64,000 nucleotides of DNA from CPC320 sp002684375 (GCA_965662545.1 CBFIHZ010000002.1:62001-126000); one strand, 5' to 3'; shown: positions 17,558 through 27,588, counted from the stretch's first letter. The notes: a model not told the origin generated them from the sequence alone. Program-made: numbers and translations.

Positions 17558-18799
17558 ATGACTTTATTTTTCACCAATAAAAATTATCGACTGTTGTTTT
17601 CGGCCTCTGCTGTGTCGAACCTTGGGGATGGGGTGTCGGCATTGGCGCTGCCATGGCTGGCCAGTCTGATAACCCGCGACCCGATGCTGATTGCCACCGT
17701 GGCTTTTGCCACCCGTCTGCCGTGGTTCCTATGCTCAATTCCTGCTGGCGTGATAACCGATCGCTATGACCGCAAACATCTGATGGTTGGCGCGGATATC
17801 CTGCGAATGATCTTGACCGCCGGGTTGGTGGTCTGCGCGCTGACGATCCCGCAGCCGGCGCCGGCAGGAGCGGCATTTACTGCGATATTGATGGTTTCAG
17901 GGCTGGCATTTTTGCTTGGACTGGCTGAAGTGGTCCGCGACAATGCGGCTCAAACCGTTTTACCCTCTGTTGTGGCCAAGTCCGATCTGGAACGCGCCAA
18001 TGGTCAATTGTGGAGCATCGAACAGATAATGGGGGCTTTCATCGGCCCGCCGCTGGCCGGATTTTTAATCGCTTGGGCTGTGCCTGCACCGTTTGTACTG
18101 GATACGTTGAGTTTTGCCTTGGCGGCTGGAATGGTGTTTTTCATCGCAATTCCATCCCGACCGGCGGTGATCCGGCGTTCGGTCTGGCGCGAGGCGGTCG
18201 AGGGCATGGTATGGATACGGTCCCATCGGGTCATTTTACAACTGGCACTGATGCTGGGGGTGATGAACGCACTGGGGATGTTGGTGGTGACAATTTTGGT
18301 GTTGTATTCACAAGAGGTGCTGGGTCTTAGCGTGACCCAACACGGACTGTTGTTGATCGCCGGTGCGGCGGGAGGCGTGGTTGGGGGGCTGATCTGTCCG
18401 AAAATAGCTGCCTTGTTAGGGCGCCGAAGCGCTTTGCACTGCGCGCTTCTGGTCTTGGCTGTGAGCAATGCGCTGCTGGCGCTTGTGCCTTCTGTGCTGA
18501 TCGTGGCATTGGCACTGTTTTTGGAAATGTTTGCGGCACTGTTGTGGAATGTGGTGACTGTGTCGTACCGCCAGCGCTTTATTCCCGATGCGTTGCTGGG
18601 GCGGGTCAACAGCATATACCGTTTTTTCGGGTGGGGTTTGCTTCCCTTTGGGGCGCTGGCATCCGGTGCGATTGTGGTCATGGCCGAACCGGACCTAGGC
18701 CGGGCGCTGGCTTTGAGAATGCCGTTTGTGATTGCGGCGGCGGGATCATTTGCAATATTGCTCTACGGACTTGTTTGGTTGCAGATTGATGATGAATGA
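17558..18799 (+). CDS. MFS exporter (EntS/MFS_3-like)
   Basis: 413-residue major facilitator protein with 12 hydrophobic segments. The start NYRLLFSASAVSNLGDGVSALALPWLASLITRDP and the motif-A loop AGVITDRYDRKHLM place it with the MFS_3/EntS-like exporters; RDNAAQTVLPSVVAKSDLERANGQL is a second conserved block. Substrate unknown; relatives export siderophores or macrolides. It follows the EamA gene by 33 bp, making the third exporter in a row. Confidence 0.87.
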   Translation: MTLFFTNKNYRLLFSASAVSNLGDGVSALALPWLASLITRDPMLIATVAFATRLPWFLCSIPAGVITDRYDRKHLMVGADILRMILTAGLVVCALTIPQPAPAGAAFTAILMVSGLAFLLGLAEVVRDNAAQTVLPSVVAKSDLERANGQLWSIEQIMGAFIGPPLAGFLIAWAVPAPFVLDTLSFALAAGMVFFIAIPSRPAVIRRSVWREAVEGMVWIRSHRVILQLALMLGVMNALGMLVVTILVLYSQEVLGLSVTQHGLLLIAGAAGGVVGGLICPKIAALLGRRSALHCALLVLAVSNALLALVPSVLIVALALFLEMFAALLWNVVTVSYRQRFIPDALLGRVNSIYRFFGWGLLPFGALASGAIVVMAEPDLGRALALRMPFVIAAAGSFAILLYGLVWLQIDDE

Positions 18800-18856
18800 C
18801 GGTTTGCCGGTATGGGGCTGCTCGGCGGAAGGTTGTGTTATTTTACGTGATTTTTA

Positions 18857-18876
18857 TTGATTGACGGATCAATCAA
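18857..18876. promoter_or_regulatory. BetI operator
   Basis: TTGATTGACGGATCAATCAA, a perfect 8+8 bp palindrome with a 4-base centre, lies 40 bp before the betI start. This matches the known type of BetI box. It overlaps a -35-like TTGACG (18861-18866), with a weak -10 TAGACT at 18885-18890, so repressor binding would block the bet promoter and choline would relieve it. Confidence 0.8.
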
Positions 18877-18916
18877 AAAACATCTAGACTATAGATGACT
18901 GTAAAAAGGAGTTAAA

Positions 18917-19504
18917 ATGCCAAAAGTTGGGATGGAACCGATCCGCCGCGCGGCATTGGTCAAGGCAACGATCGCCGAAATTGGCGAGGCGGGCACACTT
19001 GATGTTACGGTCAGCCAGATCGCCAAGCGCGCCGGTATGTCCAGCGGGTTGGCCCATCATTATTTTGGCGGAAAAGATCAGATTTTTTTGGCCGCGATGC
19101 GTCATACATTGGCATTATACGCCGCCGAGGTGCGTGGGGCACTGTCGATGGCGTGCACGCCGCAAGACCGCATTGGGGCCATCGTCCGCGCCAGTTTTGC
19201 GCCCAGTCATTTTCAACGCGATGTCATCGCCGCATGGCTTAATTTTTATGTTCTGGCACAAAGCTCACAACAGGCCCGACATCTGCTTGGTATCTACCAG
19301 CGGCGGTTGCAGTCAAACCTGATCTTTGCACTGCGCCCTCTGGTGGGGTCGCGGTCGGTGGATGTGGCCGAGCAACTGGCAGGTATGATCGACGGGCTTT
19401 ATCTGCGCCAAAGCCTTGGACAAACCTTGGCCGACCCTGAGAGGGCGATCAAACACGTGATGCGGGCCGTGGCCTTGGAATTGGCGCAGGGGTCGCCACG
19501 ATGA
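18917..19504 (+). CDS. betI: Choline-responsive repressor BetI
   Basis: 195-residue TetR-type repressor of the choline-to-betaine genes. The helix-turn-helix is at about residues 28-55 (VSQIAKRAGMSSGLAHHYFGGKDQI), preceded by the family start MPKVGMEPIRRAALVKATIAEIG. The C-terminal ligand domain contains MIDGLYLRQSL, conserved in BetI. GGAG precedes the ATG. The stop overlaps the betC start (ATGA). It is the first gene of betI-betC-betB-betA and has its own operator just upstream, so it should regulate itself and the operon. Confidence 0.95.
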   Translation: MPKVGMEPIRRAALVKATIAEIGEAGTLDVTVSQIAKRAGMSSGLAHHYFGGKDQIFLAAMRHTLALYAAEVRGALSMACTPQDRIGAIVRASFAPSHFQRDVIAAWLNFYVLAQSSQQARHLLGIYQRRLQSNLIFALRPLVGSRSVDVAEQLAGMIDGLYLRQSLGQTLADPERAIKHVMRAVALELAQGSPR

Positions 19505-21006
19505 AGCGCAATATCCTGATTTTCATGGTGGATCAACTTAACGGCACCTTGTTTCCCGATGGGCCGGCTGACTGGTTGCATGCGCCAAACCTAAAACGTC
19601 TTGCGGCCCGATCAACGCGGTTTAAGCGCGCCTATACCGCCTCGCCGCTATGTGCGCCGGGGCGGGCGAGTTTTATGTCCGGTCAATTGCCCAGCGCCAC
19701 GCGGGTTTATGACAATGCAGCCGAGTTCACTTCGTCAATCCCGACCTATGCCCATCACCTGCGCCGTGGTGGATACCAGACATGCCTGACCGGAAAGATG
19801 CATTTTGTCGGCCCCGACCAGTTGCATGGCTTCGAAGAGCGGTTGACCACCGATATCTATCCGGCCGATTTTGGCTGGACCCCCGATTATCGTAGGCCTG
19901 GTGAACGGATTGAATGGTGGTATCACAACCTTGGCAGCGTCACCGGCGCTGGTATTGGCGAAACCTCGAACCAGCTGGAATATGACGATGAAGTTGCCTA
20001 TCAAGCCACCCGCAAGCTCTATGATCTGGCGCGCGAAGAGGATGTGCGGCCGTGGTGCCTGACGGTCAGCTTTACCCACCCGCATGATCCCTATGTGGCA
20101 CGTAAAAAATATTGGGACCTTTATGAGGATTGCGATCACCTGCTGCCGCAGGTGCCGTCCATTCCTTACGCAGATCAAGATGCTCACTCAAAGCGTATTT
20201 TCGACGCCAATGACTGGCGGTCCTACGAGATTTCCGAGGCGCAGATCAAAGCCTCGCGGCGGGCGTATTTTGCCAATATCAGCTATCTTGATGACAAGAT
20301 CGGTGGGATTTTGGACGTCCTTGAGATGACTGGGCAAGAGGCGACGATCCTGTTTGTATCAGATCATGGCGATATGCTTGGGGAACGTGGGCTGTGGTTC
20401 AAAATGTCGTTCTTTGAGGGTGCGGCGCGGGTGCCTTTGATGATCGCGGCTCCTGAAATGGCACCGGGTGTTGTCACCGCGCCGGTTTCGACCATCGATA
20501 TCTGCCCGACGCTGTGCAATTTGGCGGGTATCAGTATGGCTGAGGTCATGCCTTGGACCCATGGTGAGAGCTTGGTGCCCCTCGCGTCGGGTGGAGCGCG
20601 CCGTCAAGCGGTGGCGATGGAATATGCAGCAGAGGCGTCTTATGCGCCGCTTGTCAGCCTGTGTTCGGGGTGGTGGAAATACATCCGCTGTGCGCTGGAT
20701 CCTGAGCAGCTGTTTAATCTTGAGACCGACCCGCATGAGCTGTGCAATCTGGCGTCTAACCCGCAGTATGCAAAGATTTTGCAGGATTTGCGCGACCAAT
20801 CCCATGCGCTGTGGGATTTGGATCGGTTTGACGCTGAGATCCGTGAGAGCCAAGCCCGTCGCTGGGTGATCTATGAAGCGCTGCGCGAGGGAGGCTATTA
20901 CCCTTGGGATTATCAACCGCTGCAAACAGCCTCAGAGCGCTATATGCGCAATCATATGGACCTCAATGCCTTAGAGGCCAAAAAACGCGTTCCGAAGAGG
21001 ACGTGA
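19501..21006 (+). CDS. betC: Choline-sulfatase
   Basis: Hydrolyses choline-O-sulfate to choline and sulfate, feeding the betaine pathway. 501 residues, sulfatase (alkaline-phosphatase fold) family. The formylglycine site is C51-A-P-G-R55 followed by ASFMSG, so it needs conversion of C51 by a maturase. Metal residues are visible in MVDQLNG (10-16) and VSDHGDMLGERG (about 281-292); SFTHPHDPY carries a conserved histidine. Choline-sulfatase-specific C-terminal block EGGYYPWDYQPL is intact. Translationally coupled to betI. Confidence 0.95.
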   Translation: MKRNILIFMVDQLNGTLFPDGPADWLHAPNLKRLAARSTRFKRAYTASPLCAPGRASFMSGQLPSATRVYDNAAEFTSSIPTYAHHLRRGGYQTCLTGKMHFVGPDQLHGFEERLTTDIYPADFGWTPDYRRPGERIEWWYHNLGSVTGAGIGETSNQLEYDDEVAYQATRKLYDLAREEDVRPWCLTVSFTHPHDPYVARKKYWDLYEDCDHLLPQVPSIPYADQDAHSKRIFDANDWRSYEISEAQIKASRRAYFANISYLDDKIGGILDVLEMTGQEATILFVSDHGDMLGERGLWFKMSFFEGAARVPLMIAAPEMAPGVVTAPVSTIDICPTLCNLAGISMAEVMPWTHGESLVPLASGGARRQAVAMEYAAEASYAPLVSLCSGWWKYIRCALDPEQLFNLETDPHELCNLASNPQYAKILQDLRDQSHALWDLDRFDAEIRESQARRWVIYEALREGGYYPWDYQPLQTASERYMRNHMDLNALEAKKRVPKRT

Positions 21007-21051
21007 GATATGTACCCCAGGGCCTACTCTACTCAAATTAAGGAATAAGCG

Positions 21052-22506
21052 ATGACTTTCATTCAGCCCGCGGCCAGCCATTTTATCAATGGTCGCTATG
21101 TGGACGATACTAACGGCCCGGTGCTTGAGCTGATCTATCCTGCCAACGGACAGCCGTTGGGCCAGCTACATGCGGCGACACCTGCCATTGTCGAAGAGGC
21201 TTTGGCCAGTGCAAAACAGGCCCAAAAAGCCTGGGCGGCCACCAGTGGCACCCAACGCGGGCGTATTCTGCGCCGGGCAGCTGATATGATCCGAGCCCAA
21301 AACCACGCCCTGTCGGTGCTTGAGACGTATGACACTGGCAAGCCCTTGTCCGAGACGCTCTGTGCGGATGCGACCAGCGGCGCGGATGCGTTGGAATATT
21401 TTGGCGGCCTTGCGGGTAGTCTTACCGGCGAGCATATCCAACTGGGCGAGGATTGGGTCTATACTATCCGCGAGGCGCTGGGGGTCTGTGTCGGAATTGG
21501 AGCATGGAATTATCCCACTCAAATCGCCTGTTGGAAAGCAGCCCCTGCGCTGGCATGCGGCAATACAATGGTGTTCAAACCATCAGAGACAACACCGGTA
21601 TGTGCTTTGAAAATCGCTGAAATTCTGTCACACGCCGGTCTGCCTGACGGGGTTTTTAACGTCATTCAGGGGCAGGGTGATGTGGGGGCGTCGCTGGTGG
21701 GTGATGAGCGGGTGGCCAAGGTGTCTTTGACCGGATCAGTGCCTACGGGTCGCAAGGTCTATGCCGCCGCGGCCGCTGACGTCAAACATGTCACCATGGA
21801 GTTGGGTGGCAAATCACCGTTGATTATTTTTGACGATGCCGACGTTGAAAATGCAGTTGGTGGTGCGATACTGGCAAATTTCTATTCTTCGGGTCAGATT
21901 TGTTCAAACGGCACCCGGGTGTTTGTACACAAAGATATCAAGCAGGCGTTTCTAACGCGGTTGGTCGAACGACTGAAGCAAGCCGTGATTGGTGACCCGC
22001 TGGATGAGAGGACAAATTTTGGGCCGATGGTCAGCCAACGGCAAATGGATATTGCACAATCCTATATCGCCAAAGGCAAGGAAGAGGGCGCGCGACTGGT
22101 CTATGGTGGAACTCGGCTGGCCGGCGACGGCTTTTATCTGGAACCGACTGTGTTTGCCGATGTGACAGATCGCATGACGATTGCCCAAGAGGAAATATTC
22201 GGACCGGTGATGTCGGTGCTTGATTTTGAGGACGAGGCCGATGTGATCTGCCGCGCAAATGCCAGCGAATTTGGTCTTTCGGCAGGGGTTTTTACCCGCG
22301 ATATCAGCCGGGCGCACCGGGTGATTGCGGGATTAGAGGCCGGTAGCTGTTTTATCAATTCGTATAATGATGCACCCGTTGAGGCCCCGTTTGGTGGCAT
22401 CAAACATTCGGGAGTGGGGCGCGAAAACTCCAAGGCAGCGATTGCGCATTATTCGCAAATGAAATCCGTCTATGTCCGCATGGGCGATTTAGAGGCACCG
22501 TTCTAG
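21052..22506 (+). CDS. betB: Betaine aldehyde dehydrogenase
   Basis: NAD(P)+-dependent oxidation of betaine aldehyde to glycine betaine. 484 residues, aldehyde dehydrogenase superfamily. Visible landmarks: WNYPTQIACWKAAPALACGNTMVFKPSE (cofactor binding, about 155-182), LTGSVPTGRKV, VTMELGGKSPL with the catalytic glutamate, and SSGQICSNGTRV with the catalytic cysteine near residue 286. AAGGAA precedes the ATG at a good distance. Third gene of the bet operon, 45 bp after betC. Confidence 0.95.
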   Translation: MTFIQPAASHFINGRYVDDTNGPVLELIYPANGQPLGQLHAATPAIVEEALASAKQAQKAWAATSGTQRGRILRRAADMIRAQNHALSVLETYDTGKPLSETLCADATSGADALEYFGGLAGSLTGEHIQLGEDWVYTIREALGVCVGIGAWNYPTQIACWKAAPALACGNTMVFKPSETTPVCALKIAEILSHAGLPDGVFNVIQGQGDVGASLVGDERVAKVSLTGSVPTGRKVYAAAAADVKHVTMELGGKSPLIIFDDADVENAVGGAILANFYSSGQICSNGTRVFVHKDIKQAFLTRLVERLKQAVIGDPLDERTNFGPMVSQRQMDIAQSYIAKGKEEGARLVYGGTRLAGDGFYLEPTVFADVTDRMTIAQEEIFGPVMSVLDFEDEADVICRANASEFGLSAGVFTRDISRAHRVIAGLEAGSCFINSYNDAPVEAPFGGIKHSGVGRENSKAAIAHYSQMKSVYVRMGDLEAPF

Positions 22507-22527
22507 AAGGTGGCTTTGGGGGATAAA

Positions 22528-24186
22528 GTGGAAGCAGATTTTGTAATAATTGGGGCCGGCAGTGCCGGGTGCGCGATGGCTTACCGGTTGAGTGCGACTG
22601 GCGCCAGCGTGTTGGTGATTGAATTTGGCGGTACCGACGCAGGGCCGTTGATCCAGATGCCGGGTGCGTTGAGTTACCCGATGAATATGGCGCGGTATGA
22701 CTGGGGGTTTAAGTCCGAACCAGAGCCGCATCTTGGCGGGCGCCGTCTTGCCTGTCCGCGTGGCAAAGTGATTGGTGGCTCGTCGTCGATAAATGGCATG
22801 GTCTATGTGCGGGGCCATGCAAAGGATTTTGATACATGGTCGGATATGGGGGCTAGCGGTTGGGCCTATGCCGATGTGCTGCCTTATTACAAACGCATGG
22901 AGTGTTGGAACAGTCGCGGCCAAGGTGGTGATGCGAATTGGCGCGGTACTGACGGGCCGCTACACGTGACCCGTGGCACCCGAGAAAATCCTCTCACACA
23001 GGCATTTGTCAAAGCTGGACAACAGGCGGGGTATGAGCTGACCGATGACTATAACGGTGAAAAACAAGAGGGTTTTGGCCCGATGGAACAGACCACTTAT
23101 AAAGGTCAACGCTGGTCGGCGGCGAATGCCTATCTCAAGCCTGCCCTAAAGCGACCCAATTGTGAAATGATCCGTGCTCTGGCGGAGAAGGTGATTATCG
23201 AAGAGGGGCGCGCGGTGGGAGTTCAAGTGCGGCGTGGTGGTCAATCTATGCGCATCACTGCCCGACGCGAAGTAATTATTTCTGCGTCTTCAATAAATTC
23301 ACCTAAATTGCTGATGCTGTCGGGGATCGGTCCGGCACAGCATTTGGTCGAGCATAATATCACGGTTGTGGCCGACCGGGCTGGTGTGGGGCAGAACCTA
23401 CAAGATCATCTTGAACTGTATATCCAAATGGCTGCCAGTCAGCCGGTCAGTCTGTACAAATATTGGAATCTGTTGGGCAAGGCTTGGGTAGGCGCCAATT
23501 GGCTGTTTGGGCGGCGTGGACCGGGCGCCTCAAATCAGTTTGAGAGTGCCGCCTTTATCCGGTCGCGCGCTGGGATGACCTATCCCGATATTCAGTATCA
23601 CTTTCTGCCTTTGGCGGTCCGTTATGACGGGCAGGCAGCGGCCGAGGGACATGGGTTTCAAGCCCACGTCGGCCCGATGCGCAGTGGCTCGAGGGGGGCT
23701 GTAAGCTTGCGCTCATCCGATCCGGCTGCCGCGCCTAAAATCCTGTTTAACTATATGTCTCAGGCCAGCGATTGGCAGCAGTTTCGCACCTGTATAAGGC
23801 TCACCCGAGAGATTTTTGCACAAGACGCGTTCAAGCCCTTTGTGAAACACGAAATTCAACCGGGGACGGCATTGCAAAGCGACCGTGACTTGGACGGGTT
23901 TATTGCGGACCATGTGGAAAGCGCCTATCATCCGTGCGGCACGTGCCGGATGGGCGCGCCAGATGATCCATTGGCTGTGGTGGATCCAGAAGCGCGGGTC
24001 ATAGGGGTCGATAATCTGCGATTGGCTGACAGCAGCGTCTTTCCGCAGATTCCAAACGGCAACCTTAACGGACCATCGATCATGGTGGGAGAAAAGGCCA
24101 GCGATCATATACTGGGCAAAACACCGTTACCCAGAGCAAACGACCGCCCGTGGATATCGCCTCGCACGAACACTGCCCAGCGGTAG
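22528..24186 (+). CDS. betA: Choline dehydrogenase
   Basis: FAD-dependent GMC oxidoreductase oxidising choline to betaine aldehyde at the membrane. 552 residues. The Rossmann FAD motif VIIGAGSAGCAMAYRLS is at the N-terminus; GMC signature blocks are CPRGKVIGGSSSINGMVYVRG and SASSINSPKLLMLSGIGPAQHL; the C-terminal active-site region has VESAYHPCGTCRMG and NLNGPSIMVGEKASD. I prefer the GTG at 22528, which follows GGGGGAT by 4-5 bases; a GTG at 22510 would add six residues but has no spaced ribosome site. Last gene of the operon. Confidence 0.93.
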   Translation: MEADFVIIGAGSAGCAMAYRLSATGASVLVIEFGGTDAGPLIQMPGALSYPMNMARYDWGFKSEPEPHLGGRRLACPRGKVIGGSSSINGMVYVRGHAKDFDTWSDMGASGWAYADVLPYYKRMECWNSRGQGGDANWRGTDGPLHVTRGTRENPLTQAFVKAGQQAGYELTDDYNGEKQEGFGPMEQTTYKGQRWSAANAYLKPALKRPNCEMIRALAEKVIIEEGRAVGVQVRRGGQSMRITARREVIISASSINSPKLLMLSGIGPAQHLVEHNITVVADRAGVGQNLQDHLELYIQMAASQPVSLYKYWNLLGKAWVGANWLFGRRGPGASNQFESAAFIRSRAGMTYPDIQYHFLPLAVRYDGQAAAEGHGFQAHVGPMRSGSRGAVSLRSSDPAAAPKILFNYMSQASDWQQFRTCIRLTREIFAQDAFKPFVKHEIQPGTALQSDRDLDGFIADHVESAYHPCGTCRMGAPDDPLAVVDPEARVIGVDNLRLADSSVFPQIPNGNLNGPSIMVGEKASDHILGKTPLPRANDRPWISPRTNTAQR

Positions 24187-24248
24187 CGTTCGGCGCCCTA
24201 CGGATCGTTAACGGATGGAAACGCATATATGGGTTTGCAGCAAGTATA

Positions 24249-25514
24249 CTAGTTGAAGTCGTTCTGTTTAACGGGAGAAAAACGGGGTGCGTCCAGCGTT
24301 TTTCTGGCCAGCTTTCGTTGGCGCGCACGCACCAGCAGCATGATCAGGATCCCCGATACAGCTGAACACTCCATCAACCACAACAGAGGAATTTCGCCTG
24401 AGTCAATAGACACCATCGCGCCTGCCAGTGCCGATAATGCCGCACCGCCACCGATCATGATAGCGCTGCCAATGCCAGAGGCTGTTCCAGCCAGGTTTGG
24501 CCGGGCAGAGAGCATGCCGGCGGTTGCATTTGGAATGGTCATACCGTTGCCAAACCCAACAAAACACATAAATCCAAAAAAACTAAGGCTTGAGCCATAC
24601 CCTACATAACTGACGATCAACGACAAGGCAGATCCCAGACCGGTGAATCCAAGGCCGCTAAACACCATGGCGTCGATCCCAAACTTTTGAGACCAACGTC
24701 CCGACATGTAATTACCAGCGAAATAACCCATGGCAGGCGCGCCAAAATAAAGTCCGAGTTGTTCAGGTGTAAGACCAAATATCTCGGTGCCTACAAAGGG
24801 TCCCCCCCCGAGGTAAATGAAAAATGAGCCTGAGCCCAAAGCCGAGGCAAGACAATAGCCCCAAAATCTTTGGGATTTTAATAGTTGTTTGTATTCAATG
24901 ACCTGTTGTGAAAAAGAGGTTTTATTCTTTGGCGCCGTTTCTCCCAAATCAAACCAGGTAAGGATAAAGATACATATTCCGAGACCGGCTAATAACACAA
25001 ATATTGCCTGCCATCCAAAGTATTTATCTAGGTAACCGCCAATACCTGGGCCAATCATTGGCGCCACGGCCATGCCCATCGTAACATAAGCGATCTTAGA
25101 GGCCGCGGCTTCTTTGCCTACAGTATCGCGAACCACGGCCCGCGACAGGACCATAGTTGTCGCGGCAAAGGCTTGCACAAAGCGTAATGCGAGAAAAGTT
25201 TCGGCATTGGGTGCCCAGATCGTCGCCAAAGAGGCAATTATGAATAAAATTAAACTGATTAGGATAACCGGACGGCGACCGATACGGTCAGATATAGGTC
25301 CGCTGAACAGCTGTAATAATGCGCTTGCCCCTAGGTAGATTGCGACTGATAGGCTCATTATGCTGGGTGTGGTGTTGTAATAAGCTGCCATGCTGGGCAG
25401 ACTGGGCAGAAAAATATTCATCGCTAACGCCGAGATGCTGGCGAGGGCGATCAAAGTGGTGATATGTGGTTGTGTGCTTTGGTCCAAAAATCGGGCCGGC
25501 GCGAAAATTTTCAT
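24249..25514 (-). CDS. Bcr/CflA-type MFS drug exporter
   Basis: 421-residue transporter with 12 hydrophobic segments, convergent with betA and divergent from pccB. Subfamily marks: AMNIFLPSLPSMAAYYNT in helix 1, LLQLFSGPISDRIGRRPVIL (motif A) and RFVQAFAATTMVLSRAVVRD in helix 4-5, then GPGIGGYLDKYFGWQAIFVLLA. Likely drug or metabolite efflux by proton antiport; substrate unknown. There is no clear ribosome site at the start. It separates pccB from the place where related genomes often carry the propionate regulator gene. Confidence 0.88.
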   Translation of the reverse strand: MKIFAPARFLDQSTQPHITTLIALASISALAMNIFLPSLPSMAAYYNTTPSIMSLSVAIYLGASALLQLFSGPISDRIGRRPVILISLILFIIASLATIWAPNAETFLALRFVQAFAATTMVLSRAVVRDTVGKEAAASKIAYVTMGMAVAPMIGPGIGGYLDKYFGWQAIFVLLAGLGICIFILTWFDLGETAPKNKTSFSQQVIEYKQLLKSQRFWGYCLASALGSGSFFIYLGGGPFVGTEIFGLTPEQLGLYFGAPAMGYFAGNYMSGRWSQKFGIDAMVFSGLGFTGLGSALSLIVSYVGYGSSLSFFGFMCFVGFGNGMTIPNATAGMLSARPNLAGTASGIGSAIMIGGGAALSALAGAMVSIDSGEIPLLWLMECSAVSGILIMLLVRARQRKLARKTLDAPRFSPVKQNDFN

Positions 25515-25654
25515 ATGTTTGGATATGAAGTTTAAACGCTTTTGTCCATGATAATTTAACCATAGGTTGAGAAATCAACCGCAGTGGGCTGGCTGAACTT
25601 ATTGCCTTCCGTGTTTTTGTTGATAGATTGCGCCCAATTAAAAAGGGAATGGCC

Positions 25655-27187
25655 ATGATTGATGTCCTGCGTGAATTAGAAAATCGACGCGAAAAAGCCC
25701 GTCTCGGAGGGGGACAGCGGCGGATAGACAGCCAGCACGCCAAGGGAAAGCTCACCGCACGTGAACGGGTTGAATTATTGCTAGATGAAGCCAGTTTTGA
25801 AGAATTTGACATGTTCGTGGCGCACCGGTGTACCGATTTTGGCATGGCAGACGACCGTCCTGCGGGGGATGGAGTGGTCACCGGCTGGGGCACAATAAAC
25901 GGACGTATGGTCTATGTGTTTTCACAAGATTTTACCGTTTTTGGTGGATCGTTGTCCGAAACACATGCGCAAAAAATCTGTAAAATTATGGATATGGCGA
26001 TGCAGAACGGCGCGCCTGTGATCGGTATCAATGACTCTGGCGGGGCCCGTATTCAAGAGGGCGTTGCTAGCCTCGCGGGCTATGCCGAAGTTTTTCAACG
26101 TAATATACTGGCCTCGGGCGTTGTGCCGCAGATAAGTTTGGTCATGGGCCCTTGTGCCGGAGGCGCTGTCTATTCGCCAGCAATGACAGATTTTATTTTT
26201 ATGGTTAAAGACAGCTCTTATATGTTTGTAACCGGCCCGGATGTTGTGAAAACCGTCACCAACGAAGTGGTCACGGCAGAAGAGCTTGGGGGGGCTTTGA
26301 CCCATACGAAAAAGTCATCAGTGGCTGATGGTGCGTTTGAGAATGATGTTGAGGCGTTGGTTGAAGTTCGGCGTCTGGTGGATTTCTTACCACTTAATAA
26401 TCGCGAAAAACCCCCGGTGCGGCCTTTCTTTGATGAACCCGCGCGGGTCGAGCCGTCGCTTGATACGCTTATTCCAGATAACACAAACACGCCCTATGAT
26501 ATCAAAGAACTCATCTTAAAACTGGCCGATGAGAGCGATTTTTTTGAAATTCAGGAAGAGTTTGCGCGCAATATTATTACTGGCTTTATGCGGCTTGAAG
26601 GACAGACAATTGGCGTTGTGGCCAATCAACCTATGGTTTTGGCGGGCTGTCTTGATATTGACAGTTCGCGCAAAGCCGCGCGATTTGTACGGTTTTGTGA
26701 CGCGTTTGAAATCCCTATTCTGACCTTGGTGGATGTGCCGGGCTTTCTGCCCGGCACGTCGCAAGAATTTGGCGGCGTGATAAAACATGGTGCAAAGCTG
26801 CTGTTTGCGTATGGCGAGGCAACGGTGCCAAAAGTAACCTTGATTACCCGCAAGGCTTATGGGGGCGCCTATGATGTAATGGCCTCAAAACATCTTCGAG
26901 GAGATTTTAACTATGCTTGGCCCACGGCCGAGATTGCCGTGATGGGAGCCAAGGGTGCGACCGAGATTATCCACCGTGCCGATCTGGGGGACAGCGAAAA
27001 AATTGCCCAACATACGCTTGACTATGAAACCCGGTTTGCCAATCCGTTTGTTGCAGCTGAGCGCGGCTTTATCGATGAGGTGATCCAACCGCGTAACACG
27101 CGTATGCGGATATCGCGGGCCTTTGCCGCATTACGGGGTAAAAAACTGACCAACCCTTGGAAGAAACATGATAATATCCCGTTGTAG
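25655..27187 (+). CDS. pccB: Propionyl-CoA carboxylase beta subunit
   Basis: Carboxyltransferase subunit of propionyl-CoA carboxylase, making methylmalonyl-CoA from propionyl-CoA with PccA. 510 residues, the usual length. The N-terminal half has LTARERVELLLDEASFEEFD and the oxyanion-hole loop GPCAGGAVYSPAMTDFIFMV; the C-terminal half has DVPGFLPGTSQEFGGVIKHGAKLLFAY and the second loop KAYGGAYDVMASKH. The ATG at 25655 is chosen because AAAGGG is 7 bases upstream; an ATG two codons before is too close to it. It starts the pcc module. Confidence 0.96.
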   Translation: MIDVLRELENRREKARLGGGQRRIDSQHAKGKLTARERVELLLDEASFEEFDMFVAHRCTDFGMADDRPAGDGVVTGWGTINGRMVYVFSQDFTVFGGSLSETHAQKICKIMDMAMQNGAPVIGINDSGGARIQEGVASLAGYAEVFQRNILASGVVPQISLVMGPCAGGAVYSPAMTDFIFMVKDSSYMFVTGPDVVKTVTNEVVTAEELGGALTHTKKSSVADGAFENDVEALVEVRRLVDFLPLNNREKPPVRPFFDEPARVEPSLDTLIPDNTNTPYDIKELILKLADESDFFEIQEEFARNIITGFMRLEGQTIGVVANQPMVLAGCLDIDSSRKAARFVRFCDAFEIPILTLVDVPGFLPGTSQEFGGVIKHGAKLLFAYGEATVPKVTLITRKAYGGAYDVMASKHLRGDFNYAWPTAEIAVMGAKGATEIIHRADLGDSEKIAQHTLDYETRFANPFVAAERGFIDEVIQPRNTRMRISRAFAALRGKKLTNPWKKHDNIPL

Positions 27188-27196
27188 GGGGGTGTA

Positions 27197-27544
27197 ATGG
27201 CAAAGTCTCGATGGCACATTTTGTGGGATGCGCAGGGTGTGACTTTGGCCCGTCGGTTGCCGGTCCGCTTTGATATCTGTGTCGAGATTACGCTGCCCAA
27301 GGCGCGCAAATTATATTTAGCCCAGCAAATCCGCCAAGATCTGTGGCGGCGCTTAAAGAACTTACGTGGGTTCGCCCCGGTTGTGCGCGTTGTAGACTGT
27401 GAGCATGGGCTTTTGGTACGTGCCGGGGGCCAAGTGCAGGGCGCGTTACCGAGACAGCGCGTTGAGGATGATATAAGAGCTTTGTTGAGTGATGGTCGCC
27501 TGCAATTTCGTTGGCTCAACCAAGCGAGGCTGAGGCTGCAGTAG
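27197..27544 (+). CDS. Conserved hypothetical protein of the pcc locus
   Basis: 115-residue basic, soluble protein of unknown function, starting 9 bp after pccB and therefore in the same transcript. No domain recognised. It begins KSRWHILWDAQGVTLARRLPVRFDI, is rich in arginine and lysine, has no signal peptide or membrane segment and no cysteine motif. From memory, genes of this size often lie at this position in Rhodobacteraceae pcc loci, which suggests a link with propionyl-CoA carboxylase, but nothing in the sequence tells what it does. Confidence 0.7.
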   Translation: MAKSRWHILWDAQGVTLARRLPVRFDICVEITLPKARKLYLAQQIRQDLWRRLKNLRGFAPVVRVVDCEHGLLVRAGGQVQGALPRQRVEDDIRALLSDGRLQFRWLNQARLRLQ

Positions 27545-27588
27545 CACAATTGTCCTATTGAGGGTTGGCTGAATGCAAACACGGCCCT

